Positions 13,101-25,510 of a stretch of 64,000 nucleotides of DNA are shown here, in pieces. Every line of letters begins with the position of its first letter. The stretch's first letter is position 1. Below the pieces are notes generated by a model. The model worked only from the letters and a program-made list of their open reading frames with translations, searched no databases and was not told the origin of the DNA. Both the position numbers and the translations under genes were made by a program. This DNA is from Paraphaeosphaeria minitans. Taxonomy: Eukaryota; Ascomycota; Dothideomycetes; Pleosporales; Didymosphaeriaceae. The DNA is taken from contig WJXW01000002.1 in NCBI GenBank assembly GCA_015832175.1, positions 992,001 to 1,056,000 on the forward strand, given 5' to 3'.

Positions 13101-15032
13101 AGTAGCTTAACTAATACTATGCTTACTATAGTATTTAATTTAATAAAGGCGTTTTCTTGTCTAAGTTTAGGCCTAAAAAAGACATCTATTTATATAGGTT
13201 GTAGTTAAGTTCTAGTGCCTAGTATGTGTTTCTAAGCATCTACTTCTATTATTATTCTTAAGTACGTAGCTTATGTAGATTGTCTTCTTCTTTTTCCTAT
13301 AAGGATATTCTTCTGTTTTTTCTCCCGTAGTCTTTACTATTCCTATATACTAGTTAAATTAGTAGCTCTGTTATTACTTCTTATATAAGGTAGTTTACAA
13401 AACTGTCTAAACATTTAGCTATATAGTAGTATTTGCAGTTTTAGTTTAGACACATATACTAGTATAGTTATATATAGTTTTTATTAATAAGTATATTATA
13501 GTATTTATTGCCCTTTAGCGTAAGGTAAGGAAAGTATTTTACTTATTATTTATCCTAGAGGTGTTTATTATAAGCTATAATAGGGCAGTCTATCCACATC
13601 TATCTATAGCGCAGTTTCCTTCTAGATTATTTCTTATTCTCTTCTTTCTCTACCTTATATCGTGCGCATGTTAGTTCTTCGCAATGCGTCCACATATAAA
13701 ATTAGTATATAGGATTTTAGTAGTCTAGATAGTACTTTAGTACATAGTCTAACTTCTTATTTTTATAGGGTTATATTCCTTTTAGTGTCTAGTAGGGTTC
13801 TATATAGTCCTAAACATTTAATTTATACTTAGGTAATATAAGGTTATTTTCTTTCTACCTACTTTATAGGTAAGGAGTAGGAGATCTTAGTATCTCTTCT
13901 ACGTTTTCTGCGTTATAGTATACGTTAGAGTTGTCTTCTAGATCTTTATATAGTTATAAGTTAGGTAAATCTAATTACTTACTTTATTCTAGTGTAACAT
14001 GTTAGTAACTAAATAGTGTTATAATAACTTCCTATTCCTTATTAGGTTCTTAGTCCTTAATAGTTAGTATATTTAACTTAGTTTAATAGACTTTATTCTT
14101 TAATCTATAGTTCCTGGCTATATAGCCTAGTTTACTATATATAAAGTATTTATAGGTCTTAGTTATTAATTATTAACTTCTATTAGAGACGCGTTTATTA
14201 GGCTGCTTAGGGCCTATTTTTTCTCCTTTTCCTTTACCTAAGTAGTTAAACTAGACATCTTCTATTAGTTTATATCTCTAGTAGTTCCTTAGCTGTTACT
14301 TTTAGACAATTCTAACAGGATTCTTATAAACCACTTTTACTAGTTATCTAAAGCTTATTGCTTTAGGGTTTTAGTAGAGCTCCTGTTACAGTAAAAACTA
14401 TTCTTTATTAATTCTAATAGTTTCTTTATATAGTTCTTTAAGGTTAGCAATTTATACACTACTATATAAGAGTTCCTTATATAGTTTCTATTTAAGTCCT
14501 TATTTACATATATCCTAGAGAGATTTATTATCCTAGTTAAGCTGTACAGCGTATCTATAAAACTTAGCTATATACTTAGCTACTAATTATTTCTAAGTTA
14601 TAGTCTAAATCTTTGCTTTTGTAATAGAGTCCTTATTAGTAATCCTAAAGAGTTATTTAAGGTATTTCTTAAAGTTATTATAATCCTTAATAATATTAAC
14701 TATATTAGCGTGCTTATTTGCATAATTATTATTATTATTATTATAGTCTATTCCTAGGTACTTTTTAAGGTAGGGATAGATCTATAATCCTGTATCTCCT
14801 TATATATATATTGCTATAAAGATAACCTTCTTTTTATCTTTAAGGGGTTTATCTAAGTTAAAGAAGTAGAGGTCTAACTAGAGAATCTAGACATTAGTTT
14901 AAGATTATTCGCTAAAGTAGAAATTAGGTTTATGCGCCTTACTACTATCCTTTATAAGAGTAATCTTAGCAGCACCTAAAGCTGTAGAAGAGGTAGAAGT
15001 TTATAAAGTACTTATATTAAAAGTGTTTAAGA

Positions 15033-15463
15033 TATTAAATCTAAAAGGGTAGCTAGTCCTAAAGGGTTAAAGTTAGTTCTTAGGCAGGAGTACTTATAGA
15101 AGGTAGAAGGTCTTATTAATACGATAGTATCTTACAAAGTATAATAAGTTAATAATTTAGTCTATTAGAATCTAAACAATAGATTAATAAATAGATTAAA
15201 TATAAGTATAGAGAGTCTATCCTCGCGTTTCTATATACTAAGCAAAGTCTGCTCTATAGGGAGCGCTCTATAGAGAGCGCTCTGTAGAGAGCAGTTACGT
15301 GTGTTATACTCTAGCATAGAGCAATTAAGCGCTCTATAGAGAGTAGTTATATAACTCCTTTATTTAAGGCGTAGCTAGCATCAAGTCCCTACTCAATCCT
15401 TGCTACGCGCCCACTAGGTATAAAACTGGCTTCTTGCCATTATGTGGATTTTAGATTCTAACA
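15033..15463 (-). repeat. Gypsy LTR, subfamily B (5' LTR of copy 1)
   Basis: It shares about 220 bp with the A-type LTRs at its left end. It then diverges into GAGCGCTCTATAGAGAGCGCTC-type palindromic units and ends GATTCTAACA. In the element's own direction the shared part is the R/U5 side and the divergent part is U3. The bases to its right (GATAG) belong to the Copia terminal repeat. Confidence 0.85.
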
Positions 15464-16620
15464 GATAGGCCCTAGCTGTGCTCTATATATATATATATTA
15501 CCTATAGATAGTGTAGGTTATATTATTAGGATTGTGCAAAGCGGTTTAGGTTATAGTTATAGTGTTATTATATAAAGGGTCTATAGCTTATAGTTAAGCT
15601 GTAATAGTTTAAAGAGTTTCTTTGTATAGGTGTCCTTTATTATAATATTAGTAGTAATAAAGTCTTTTTTTATAAGAAAAGCAATAAGCTCTCTTCTTAC
15701 TATATAACTAATTTTATTAAAGGTTCTCTCTTTCTAGTTGTTAAAATTTTTAGTAAAAGAAGAGATTACCTTTTTACCTTTAAGGCTGCTTACGCGATAT
15801 TGCGCGATTATATATACTATATAAGTGTTTAGCTATTTTAGGGAAAGGGGTAAGTGGCTATATAGATCTACTCTATCTACTGAGTACTTTTATATAATCT
15901 CTCCTCTTAAGGTAATAGTCTTAATATTTATTACATCCTCTACTTATTAAAGCTATATTACTTTGTCTTCTTACTAAGGAGGTAGTATTAATTATTATAG
16001 TATGTCCTTAGGTTATAGTTCCTTTAAGAAGTCTCCTAATCTTAAGGCTATGTTATTATTATCTTTCTTAGTTATGCGACGTGTCTACGTTTAGTTATTA
16101 CTAGTTTAATTATGTAACGTGTTTGCGTTTAGTTATTACTAGTTTAATTATGTGATGTCTTTTTTAGGGTTATAAGAGGGTTTACTATCTCCTTTCTTTT
16201 CTATAGAATAGCTTAAACTAGATTATGCGACTCTTTATAAATGTGCACCCTTTGTTTCTGCTTATTATATAATCTGAAATTTAATCTCTAGTAAAGGTAA
16301 TAATATAGAGCCTATATATTTAGCTTATAGGGCGCTCTGTCTTTAAATCTTACTAGTTTGCAGTTAATTAGAATTAACCACTAATTAGTATAGGTTTAGC
16401 TTAATCTATAATTAAGTATTTAAGGGTTAATAGTATACTATTATGTAAAAGGTAAGAAGTAGGTTTAATTAATTACGTCTAGTCTATCGTATAAAGGGGC
16501 ACTGAGGGCTTTATAAAGTCTCTGCCTCTTAGCGCTAACCTAAGTAGTGGGTCCTTATATAGGTCCCTACAGGTAGGTAGGCCCCTACTTTACCTAGTGC
16601 TACTTATACAATAAACTATA
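15464..16620 (-). repeat. left copy of long direct repeat (Copia 3' LTR, truncated)
   Basis: This matches 22,782-24,053 apart from transitions and one 115-bp duplication present only in the right copy. It ends in ACAATAAACTATA. Its outer roughly 90 bp are missing, because the B-type Gypsy LTR ends at 15,463. Confidence 0.7.
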
Positions 16621-19600
16621 TAGACACTAGTAACTTTTCTTTTATGCAATAGCCTATGTCTATTATACACTTCCTTTTCTTATCCTTCTCTATCTATACA
16701 GTTAGCCTTCCCCTATTAGAATAGGTTGTGGGGTAGGTGTAGTGTTACTATATAGTAGAGGTTCTATTTACACCTACTATTGTGCAAATAGGTAGTAATA
16801 GCTAACCTACTTAGTTTTTACCTTACCCTCTTATATAGTAGCAGAGCCGTATCACATAATAAGGCTCTTTCTAGGTATATGTCTTATGTATAAACAGAAG
16901 GTAGGGTATTAAGTAATATAATACTTAGCGCTAGGTCTTAGTAAGTAGGTATAAAAGGATATATCCTAGCTCCCCTAAACCCTCTCTCTTTTATCCTACT
17001 TTAATATATATATACCTTCCTCCCTTCTTGCCTTATTCTTTTTAGTGTTCTAGTATTTAGTAGCTAGTGCTCTATTACTAGTAAATATATATAGCTTTTT
17101 TATATAATGCTGATTTTTAATAAGACATATACATACATACACACACTTACTATTATATAATAGCTAATAATACTATTAGTCTATTAGGCGCTAGTGCCCT
17201 TACTGCTAATATCTTTGTGCCAGTTATTATAGGCTAGACTAGATCGCGTATCTAGGTTAACCTCTCTACTAGTTTGCCTAGTATAAGGGCCTTTATATAG
17301 AGCTTAGTAGTAGACATATAATAAATCCTCTAGAGTATTTTTATTTTTATTGTATAATACTAACAGGTGTAGGATAAAGAGGCTAGGGTGGCCTAGATAC
17401 CCTCCTAGGACATTATTATATAAATTCTAGTTAGCATAAACCTCTAGCAGTAGGCTACTTACGTTATATAATATAAGGGATATTAGTAAGTAGTGCTTAT
17501 CTAGTCGCACGGCTAAGTTTAAAATAAGCTTTATACTTACTTATGCAGCACTACTAATACTAGTAATTAGGTGTTCCTAGATTATTATGTAATCCTAGGT
17601 TATAAGTCTAGATTGTGCAGCACCTATATATAGAAGTTGTATAGTGCTTATTGTAAGCGTCGTGTATAAGGGGGGGGGGTAAATGTCTTTATCGCACAAA
17701 GGGGTAGGTAGGCCTAGTCTTAAGATATCTAAATTATTAATGTAGAAAATATATTTTTTAATATCTTTGTATAATCTCCTGCGATGTGTTCCCTCTCTTA
17801 TAATAAAACTATAATATTAAATTAGTAGTAGGGCTTATATAGCCTAAAAATAAATATGCCTGTGCGAAGTTGTAGCAAGTTAGATAGAAAAAATTTTTTT
17901 TTTTTTTTTTTTTTAAAATGTTAAGTGAAATAACAAAAGAAATGTTGTGTAGTAGAGTAGTTACTCTATTATATAGTCCTTGTTAATTCTATCTACTAAA
18001 GCCTTAATAGCAATGTGTAGTTTATTTATTAAGATTAGTGTTTAGAGTGCCTAGTTAGGTGCTTTCTTTATATAAGTATTAGTAGGATTGTCTTTGCCAT
18101 TAATCTACCTAATCTCTATAATTTCCTGTTTTTTGTACAACTCCCTAATTAATATAATATTAATTATAAGGCGTTTTTTGTTTGTAGTGCCTAGTTGTAC
18201 AAGGCATTTATATAGGGATTTTAAGTTAGTATAGACTATAATAGGAATTAGGGGAATCTAAAGTGTTTATATAATCTATTAGAGTGTTATACTTAATGTA
18301 ATTACATTATTAAAACTGCCTACTAGACTGTATAATTCGCTTACTAAAACACTTCTAGTTACTCTTTTGCACTTTACTAAGTTCTAGTAGATAATATTAC
18401 TATAGATCTTAAAGTCCTAAGTTATTATGCGATGTTCCTCTACTAGTATAATAATAAAGCTAAGCTGTAAGCTTAGGTCTCTATTATTAGTAAAAGAGCT
18501 ATCTATAAAGATAAACAGCTTTATACGACCTAGATTAAGTGAAATAAATTTTAGTCCTCTTTATATATTCTAAATTTGCTAGTTTAAACGCATGTTTAGT
18601 GCCTTAATATCTTCTTCTATTAGTACTATTATTTACGCGGTAATAGACAGGTTAAATATTACTTCTAGTTAGTAAACTAAAGAGATATATACACCTCTTA
18701 CTTATTATATAATATATTAGTGTGTAGTGTCTTTGTCCTAGGGATTAATTATATAAAGGCTTTTAGCCTATCCCTTTTATTCTAGGGTGATAACACCCTA
18801 GGTAAGTTAGATTTTACCTCTATTAAACTTAATTACCTTATCTTGTGTTAAGATACTTTTATCCTTTATATAAAACTTTATAGTATAGAGCTGCTCCTTT
18901 TTTTATTATATAAAGCTTTCTGTAACCACACTAAGGGTGTTATTAGTCTAGAGTCTAGTAATACTAAACATGTTAGGTCCCTTATCTATAATAAGTAGGC
19001 ATAGGTTATATATTAACATATGCATCTTTAGTTTCTCTTTATAGTAGTTATAGTATGTCTTAAACTAGTAGAGACCTAATTCTGCTACGCTAAATAAAGG
19101 TTGTACAACTTATAGAATTATGTTTAGTAGGAAGAAATTGCGTATTTCTACTAGTAGTTAGGCATATAATGTGCGAAGGAGTTTATTAGTAGACTATATA
19201 TAGGCCTAAGTAATATCTCTAAGCTTAATGTGCATATTGTACAACTAAATTAGTATTATAGAAAGAGCTAATAGTAACCTCTAGCTTATACGCTAGATAG
19301 TAGAGAATTATGTAAAAATCTTCTTTTTTTCTTTGTCTAAATAGCTAGCAAAGACGAGTCTTAATTTCTTATATAGTTAGGTTATCTTGCCTTTAATCTC
19401 TTGTATAAGACGCAGGTTAAAGATATAGCTAGATTATTTATTAGGGTTATATAACAAGATTTTAAAAGTGCTATTAGTAATAAGGGTATTTATTTCTACT
19501 ATATCTAATTCTTTAAAGGGCTAGCTAGGTGTAGTAATAACACTATCTATATAAAGCTTTAGTATAAGCTTAAAGTTATCCTTTTCTTTTTAGGTAATAA

Positions 19601-21562
19601 ACTAGGTGTTTAGTCTTCCTAATCTTTGTTAAGCTTTACCTAATTGTGCGACTATAGTAGTTTAGTTCTTTCTAGGTCTTCCCCTTGGCCTTGGCTTTAG
19701 AGCTTTAATTTGTGCAGTTATAGGAGTATCTATATCCTGTAGTTCCTATGTACTGTCTTTAGTTGCGCGATAGTATAGTTTAACCTATATACAGCGCAGT
19801 TTTAGAGGTCTATTTTTAAGCTCTAGAATAATGTCTCTTCCTTTAATACTCTTAATTTTGTATAGTCTTTACTATCCTTTCTTTTCTCTCTAGACTATAA
19901 CTTTAGAGTCTAGTGGGAGTGTAAGAGTTCTATACAATAATAGGCTATTCCTAGTATTAATTATATAAGTAACTTTAACTTTAGCTCTGTCCTTTTTAAG
20001 CATTTTTATTGCTTTCTAAACTATATTAGCTTAGGCGATTAGTTCTAGTAAGAATAGAGAGTCCTTATTAATCCTTAGGTAGGCACTAAAGACTAGAAGG
20101 GTAGGTACTATACTATTAGGCCTAGCTGTGTTATTTAGTGCCTTTACTACTATTTATAGTACTATCTTATTATTTATATAACTATTAATCTTAGCTCTTA
20201 GGATATTATACGCTTAGTGTAGTAGTGCATATACTCTTTTAATTTTACCTACAGCCTAGTGTGCCTCTACTAGCATTTACCTATATTCTGCCCTAACTAT
20301 CTTCGCACGATTCTAAAACTTATTAGAAGTAAAGTTAGTTCCTAGGTTATAAACAATATAATTTAGTAGGCCTTGGTATACATTAATCTAGTATTTCATT
20401 AAAGTATTCTAGGTGTCTTATACAGTTATTAATTTTAGGAATTAGGCTGCCTAAAAGGATGTGTCTGTATTAATAACGTATAGGACATCCCTTTCACTAA
20501 TTTGTACAATATTAATAATAATCTTATAGTTAAAGTATAAGTTATTTTAGATAGAGAACTTAAAGCGTCTTAGCGCTTAGTTATATAACTAGTAGTAGTA
20601 ACAGAACTTCTTTATTTCATCTAGTATAGAGCTCTCTACTTTATACCCTACCTAAGTAAGAAGTTTATATAGTCTTTTTATCTAGGGGTGTCTAAAATAG
20701 TAGTGTAGGCGTTAGAGTCCTGTCTCTATAAAAAAGAGAGCTAATTTCTTATTACTAAGGTTAAAGAAGGGGTAACCCTACTTTTGTATAACTAGGACTA
20801 TTATACTGTCCCTTTATACAATAACATTTAGGATATTATTAAAGTATACCCTAAGTCTATTAGTATCTGCTAGCGATAGCAGGAATAGTGTTAGGAAGTT
20901 AAGGATATAGTAAGTTACTATTTCTATAGAGTTAGTAATTTATACAGTGCCTAGAGATGTTTAGGAACCCTATCCTCTAAAGCTAATATTAGTAGATCCT
21001 AGTAACTAGTCTACTTTAGTAGTTAGGTTTTTGTGTAAGTAGGCAGTAAGCTAGTCCTTTTCTACTATAGACACTTATGCGGCGCCTATATCCTAGAGTT
21101 CTCTTTAGTACTTTGTATAATACTAACTAGCTAGAGTAAATAGTTATATAGGTTTTTCTATATTCTTATTATCCTTACTATATTAGATGTCTTCGCTAGT
21201 TATGCGATAAAGGTAGGCAGTAGAAGTAAGGTATAAAGTAGCCTTCTATGCTTCTTTTTTATTACTCTATTAGTCTTGTTTATCTTCCTCTTTTTTTATA
21301 TAATAGTCTTCTTCCTCTAGCTCTTCTTTAAAGTTAAAGATATATACTTATATATCTATAGTAGAGGGTTTATATTTATAGAAGTTAGCGTATAATAATA
21401 TATATTACTTTCTAGCTCGCTAGGTATTCTTTAGTAGATAGTTAGTAGACTAGCATCCTTCTTTATAGTATATAAAGCATTTCTACTTTATATAAGAGCT
21501 TAAACTTCTAAAGTTACCTCTTCTTTTTAGTCTAAAGGTTAATCTGCCTCTAGAGGGGCTAA

Positions 21563-21992
21563 TGTTAAATCTAAGAGGGTAGCTAGTCCTAAAGGGTTAA
21601 GGTTAGTTCTCAGGCAGGAGTACTTACAGAAGGTAGAAGGTCTTGTTAATACAAGAGTATCTTGCAAAGTGTAATAAGTTAACAATTTAGTCTGCTAGAA
21701 TCTAAACAATAGATTAATAAACAGATTAAATATAAGTATAGAGAGTCTATCCTCGCGTTCCTATATACTAAGCAAAGTCCGCTCTGTAGGGAGCGCTCTG
21801 TGGAGAGCGCTCTATGCAGAGCGGTCACGTGTGTTATACTCTACACAGAGCAATTAAGCGCTCTGTAGAGAGTAGTCACGTAACTCCTTCATTTAAGGCG
21901 TAGCCAGCATCAAGTCCCCGCTCGATCCTTGTTACGCGCCCACTAGGTACAAAACCAGCTTTCCGCCATTATGTAGATTTCAGATCCTAACA
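21563..21992 (-). repeat. Gypsy solo LTR, subfamily B, with 5-bp target-site duplication
   Basis: This 430-bp LTR runs from TGTTAAAT to CCTAACA inside the Copia gag. It is flanked by GCTAA (21,558-21,562) and GCTAG (21,993-21,997), a 5-bp duplication in which one copy has undergone G-to-A. The empty site is preserved at about 5,842 (GGGGCTACATTCTC). No Gypsy internal sequence is attached, so it is a solo LTR. It is less mutated than its host and therefore probably younger. Confidence 0.92.
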
Positions 21993-22691
21993 GCTAGATT
22001 CTCTTATACGATTAGGATTGTTATATTATTAATTAGTATAGTATACCTCTTTACTGTCTTAGAGAAACTATAACTTCTTTCTATTTTTAGTAACTTAGAG
22101 TAACACATAAAGGTCGCTAAGTAAGCCTTTTACTATTTTTTTAAGGTTAAATATAGCTTGTTTAAGGTTAGGATAGCTGCAGTATACTTATATAATAGTA
22201 GTATGTAGTTATAATTTACTACTAAAGCCTTATCTAAGAGCCCTTTAGGCTAAAGTAAGCTTATTAATTATTACTTCTAGGGCCTTATATAATATAGCAG
22301 CTAGATTATCCCTTTTATAGTGTTTAAAGGTAAGAGTGGTCTAGTCTATCTAGTACTAATTATAATTAACACTAGTGTTAAAGTGCCTATTTAGTCTATT
22401 GTATAATTTATCCTATAGAAGTCCTAGTCTAATGTTGTGTAGGTAGTAGGTACTCGCACGATTAGAAAGGATTCCTAGGAAGATGTTTATATACTAGTCC
22501 TATAGTATGCCTAGCCTATAGTATAGTTCTCTAAAGACTTTTACCTTGTCTACTAAGATATTATATAGCCTACTAGTGTAGTTATTTTCTTTACTCTAAG
22601 CCTTCTAAAAGAGGATAATCTTGTCTAGCTAGATATAAGCATAATCTCCTAGTTATTAAGGAGACTAGGAGTGTCTAGCCTCTTTATATAA

Positions 22692-24053
22692 TATAGTTTA
22701 TTAGGCAAAAGCAGTCTAGGTTTTAGGCTACTACTACTAGTATAGCTCTATATATAGTGTCTCTGTCCTTGCATGTATAGAGATAGGCCCTAGCTATACT
22801 CTATATATATATATATTGCCTATAAATAGTGTAGGTTATATTATTAGAATTATGTAAAGCGGTTTAGATTACAGTTATAGTGTTATTATACAAAGGCTCT
22901 ATAGCTTATAGTTAAGCTATAATAGTTTAAAGAGTTTCTTTATATAGGTGTCCTTTATTATAGAATTAGTAGTAATAAAGCCTTTCTTTATAAAAAAAGT
23001 AATAAGCTCTCTTCTTACTATATAACTAATCTTATTAAAGGTTCTTTCTTTTTAGTTATTAAAATTTTTAGTAAGAAAGGGGATTACCTCTTTACTTTTA
23101 AGGCTACTTACGTGATATTACGCGATTATATACACTATATAAGTGTTTAGCTATTTTAGAGAAGGGGGTAGGTAGCTATATAGATCTACTCTATCTATTT
23201 AGTACTTTCGTGCGATCTCTCCTCTTAAAGTAATAGCCTTAATATTTATTACTTTCTTTACTTATTAAAGCTATGTTACTTTATCTTCTTACTAAGGAGG
23301 TAGTATTAATTATTACGTAACGTCCTTAGGTTGTAGTTCCTCTAGGAAGTCTTCTAGTCTTAAGGCCATATTATTATTATCTTTCTTAGTTGTGCGACGT
23401 GTCTGCGTTTAGTTATTACTAGTTTAATTGTGCGACGTGTTTACGTTTAGTTGTCGCTAGTTTAATTGTGCAACGTGTTTTTTAGGGTTATAAATATGCT
23501 TACTATCTCCTTTCTTTTCTGTAGAATAGCTTAGACTAGATTATGCGACTCTTTATAGATGTGCACGCTTTATTTCTACTTATTATATAATCTAAAATTC
23601 GATCTTTAGTAAAGGTACTATCTCCTTTCTTTTCTATAGAATAGCTTAGACTAGATTATACGACTCTTTACAAATATGCGCGCTTTATTTCTACTTATTA
23701 TATAATTTAAAATTTAATCTCTGGTAAAGGTAATAATATAGAGCCTACATATCTAGCTTATAGGGCGCTCCGTCTTTAGACCTTACTAGTTTATAGTTAA
23801 TTAGAATTAACCACTAATTAGTGTTAGTTTGGCTTAATCTATAATTAAGTATTTAAGGGTTAATAGTATACTATTATATAAAGGGTAAGAAGTAGGTTTA
23901 ATTAATTACGTCTAGTCTATCGTATAAAGGGGCACTAAGGGCTTTATAAAGTCTCTGCCTCTTAGCGCTAACCTAAGTAGTGGGTCCTTGTGCGGGTCCC
24001 TATAGGTAGGCAGGCCCTTACTTCACCTAGTGCTATTTATACAATAAACTATA
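22692..24053 (-). repeat. right copy of long direct repeat (Copia 5' LTR)
   Basis: It begins TATAGTTTATT and ends AATAAACTATA, so its tips are inverted repeats of each other, as in an LTR. It lies immediately upstream of gag in the element's direction. At about 1.36 kb it is long for a Copia LTR, so the assignment rests on position and tip symmetry. Confidence 0.6.
23501..23730. repeat. 115-bp tandem duplication within the Copia repeat
   Basis: The unit beginning TACTATCTCCTTTC at 23,501 is repeated from 23,616, with the two copies differing by transitions. The left copy of the long repeat has the unit only once (near 16,187), so the duplication arose after the element inserted. Confidence 0.8.
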
Positions 24054-24588
24054 CGAACATTTAGCCTCTTTAATATTCTTCTTTTTAACTACTATTATAT
24101 TCTTAGTACGCTTATCTAGTAAGTCTATTTACTAACATAACTAATCTTTATATATATGTATAACTTATAATTTCTCTAACGCCTTCTTATAGGCCTTAAA
24201 CGCAGCCTCCTGCGTTTCTCTTAACTCTTTTATCTATATACGTAGTTTCTCTTTCTCTACTAATAAACGCTTAAACTTAGACTCTAAAACGCACACATTA
24301 TAATATTAATCTTAATAAACACATTCCCTATATTTTCTAGACTAAACGTGAACCTTATAAACATAGTTATATTTTATACATGTTAAGTATTTCTTAACTA
24401 TAACTTTGCTAAAGGAGTTAATAAAATTAGTTAGGTAATAGTAATAAGTAGTGCTAGACTTAGAAGGTTATTTAGGTATAATATAAGTAAGCTAACGCTA
24501 CTTATAACGTAGGGTAAGCTCTAGTTATAACTAGGCATAAGACACAGTTATATAATTTAAGAATAAATTCTAGTAAGGAGGTAGATAA
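24054..24588 (-). pseudogene. unassigned AT-rich stretch with a coiled-coil frame remnant
   Basis: On the minus strand, from about 24,290 to 24,060, one frame reads through a few stops as a Lys/Glu/Leu-rich heptad-like segment with KELRETQEAAFKAYKKALEKL-like spacing. This would form a coiled coil. Such a segment resembles the C-terminal tail of some fungal transposon proteins, but I cannot name the family. The rest of the stretch has no feature I recognise. It ends where an older LTR begins at 24,589. Confidence 0.3.
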
Positions 24589-24612
24589 TATTAAGATCTA
24601 AAGGCTAGGCCT
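24589..24612 (+). repeat. left stub of an older, inverted Gypsy LTR
   Basis: TATTAAGATCTAAA matches, allowing G-to-A changes, the reverse complement of the B-type LTR end (TGTTAGGATCTGAAA). The remaining part of the same LTR continues at 37,176 after the inserted array. Confidence 0.6.
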
Positions 24613-25023
24613 CTGTTAAATCTAAGAGGGTAGCTAGTCCTAAAGGGTTAAGGTTAGTTCTTAGGCAGGAGTACTTACAGAAGGTGGAAGGTCTTATTAA
24701 TACAATAGTATCTTGCAAAGTGTAATAAGTTAACAATTTAGTCTACTAGAATCTAAATAATAGATTAATAAACAGATTAAACACAAGTATAGAGGCCCAT
24801 CCTTATATTCCTATATAATAGGGCTACTCTATTGCTTAGTGTTACTAAGTAACTAAGTATATTACGTAACTTACTCTACTACTTAGTGTTACTAAGCGAC
24901 TAAGCACATTATGTAATCTAATCTAAGTTACTTAGCGTCTCTTTATTATATTTATAACCCTATCGCTATTCTATTACACCTTTATAAGGGCCTAAGTCCT
25001 ATATTATTATCTAGTACGTAATA
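24613..25023 (-). repeat. Gypsy LTR, subfamily A (left LTR of array)
   Basis: It starts TGTTAAATCTAAGAGG and ends GTACGTAATA (RIP form of TAACA). It is followed by TTATCCCCTCCC and preceded by the duplication GCCTC. Confidence 0.9.
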
Positions 25024-25510
25024 TTATCCCCTCCCTTACTATTAAAAACTATAAAGTAGTTATAGTGTTAAAGTGCTCCTTCTATAAGTCACACTTCTAC
25101 GTTTATAAAGTCTATGTTAGCTTAGGGAAGTGTAGTAAGTGTTAGAAATAAGGCTTAAAGTATAATATAGCTATTACTAGGAATAAGTTCTTGCAGTTAA
25201 TTACTAAGAAGAAGAAGTTAGAGGCGCAAATATTAGAGGCGTAAAAAGAATAAAATATAGTATTTAAGGCCCTATGCGTAGTGCGCGTAAAAGAGGATTA
25301 GTTAGTAAAATAGTTAGCGCAGAATAAGAAGTGTGCTAGTAAGGTTATTATAGTAAAGAGCGCTGCTCTAGTAGAACTAGAGTTAGAAGAGGATCTAGCT
25401 TATCCTACTTAGCCTACTAGTCTAGCTAAATTTAGTACGTCTATATAGTTAGTAATAGACAACCTACCTCCTAAGTTCTAGGATAATTCTTTAGCATTAC
25501 TGTCTTAGGT
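25024..25510 (+). pseudogene. antisense accessory ORF of Gypsy unit, left copy
   Basis: Between the LTR and the end of pol, and on the strand opposite to pol, lies a degraded frame that matches 31,034-31,560 codon for codon apart from transitions. It contains a Cys-rich start (KCSKC and KCD) followed by a Lys/Glu-rich coiled-coil segment. Its first 20 or so codons are missing here. Small fungal proteins with a Cys-x2-Cys start followed by a coiled coil are familiar from retroelement-rich genomes, but I know no assigned function. Confidence 0.5.

Larger units (their letters stand above)
9766..15463 (-). mobile_element. Ty3/Gypsy copy 1, minus strand, with unlike LTRs
   Basis: The internal part (10,177-15,032) reads on the minus strand from gag on the right to integrase on the left. 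A zinc knuckle at about 14,105-14,160 has all ligands changed to Tyr. The reverse transcriptase has an intact YIDDI at 12,004-12,024. RNase H lies at about 11,350-11,560 and a GDKAYLLTK-like segment at about 10,200-10,240, a typical C-terminal Gypsy integrase motif. Compared with the copies at 25.0-36.8 kb it lacks about 900 bp next to the left LTR. The left LTR (9,766-10,176) and right LTR (15,033-15,463) belong to different subfamilies. The flanking 5-mers differ too (GAGAC and GATAG), so this is a recombinant. Confidence 0.85.
15464..24053 (-). mobile_element. Ty1/Copia element, minus strand, between long direct repeats
   Basis: The minus strand reads from right to left. A degraded gag lies at 22,690-21,300 and is interrupted by a solo LTR. 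A zinc-knuckle-like segment with KEGC lies near 21,460-21,400. Integrase and reverse transcriptase follow. A Ty1-type RNase H at about 18,560-18,300 carries the characteristic KCKRVTRSVL segment. Pol ends near 17,930, next to a run of about 23 T (a poly-A in the sense direction). The flanks are direct repeats (15,464-16,620 and 22,692-24,053) that look like terminal repeats. All domains carry stops, so the copy is dead. Confidence 0.75.
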
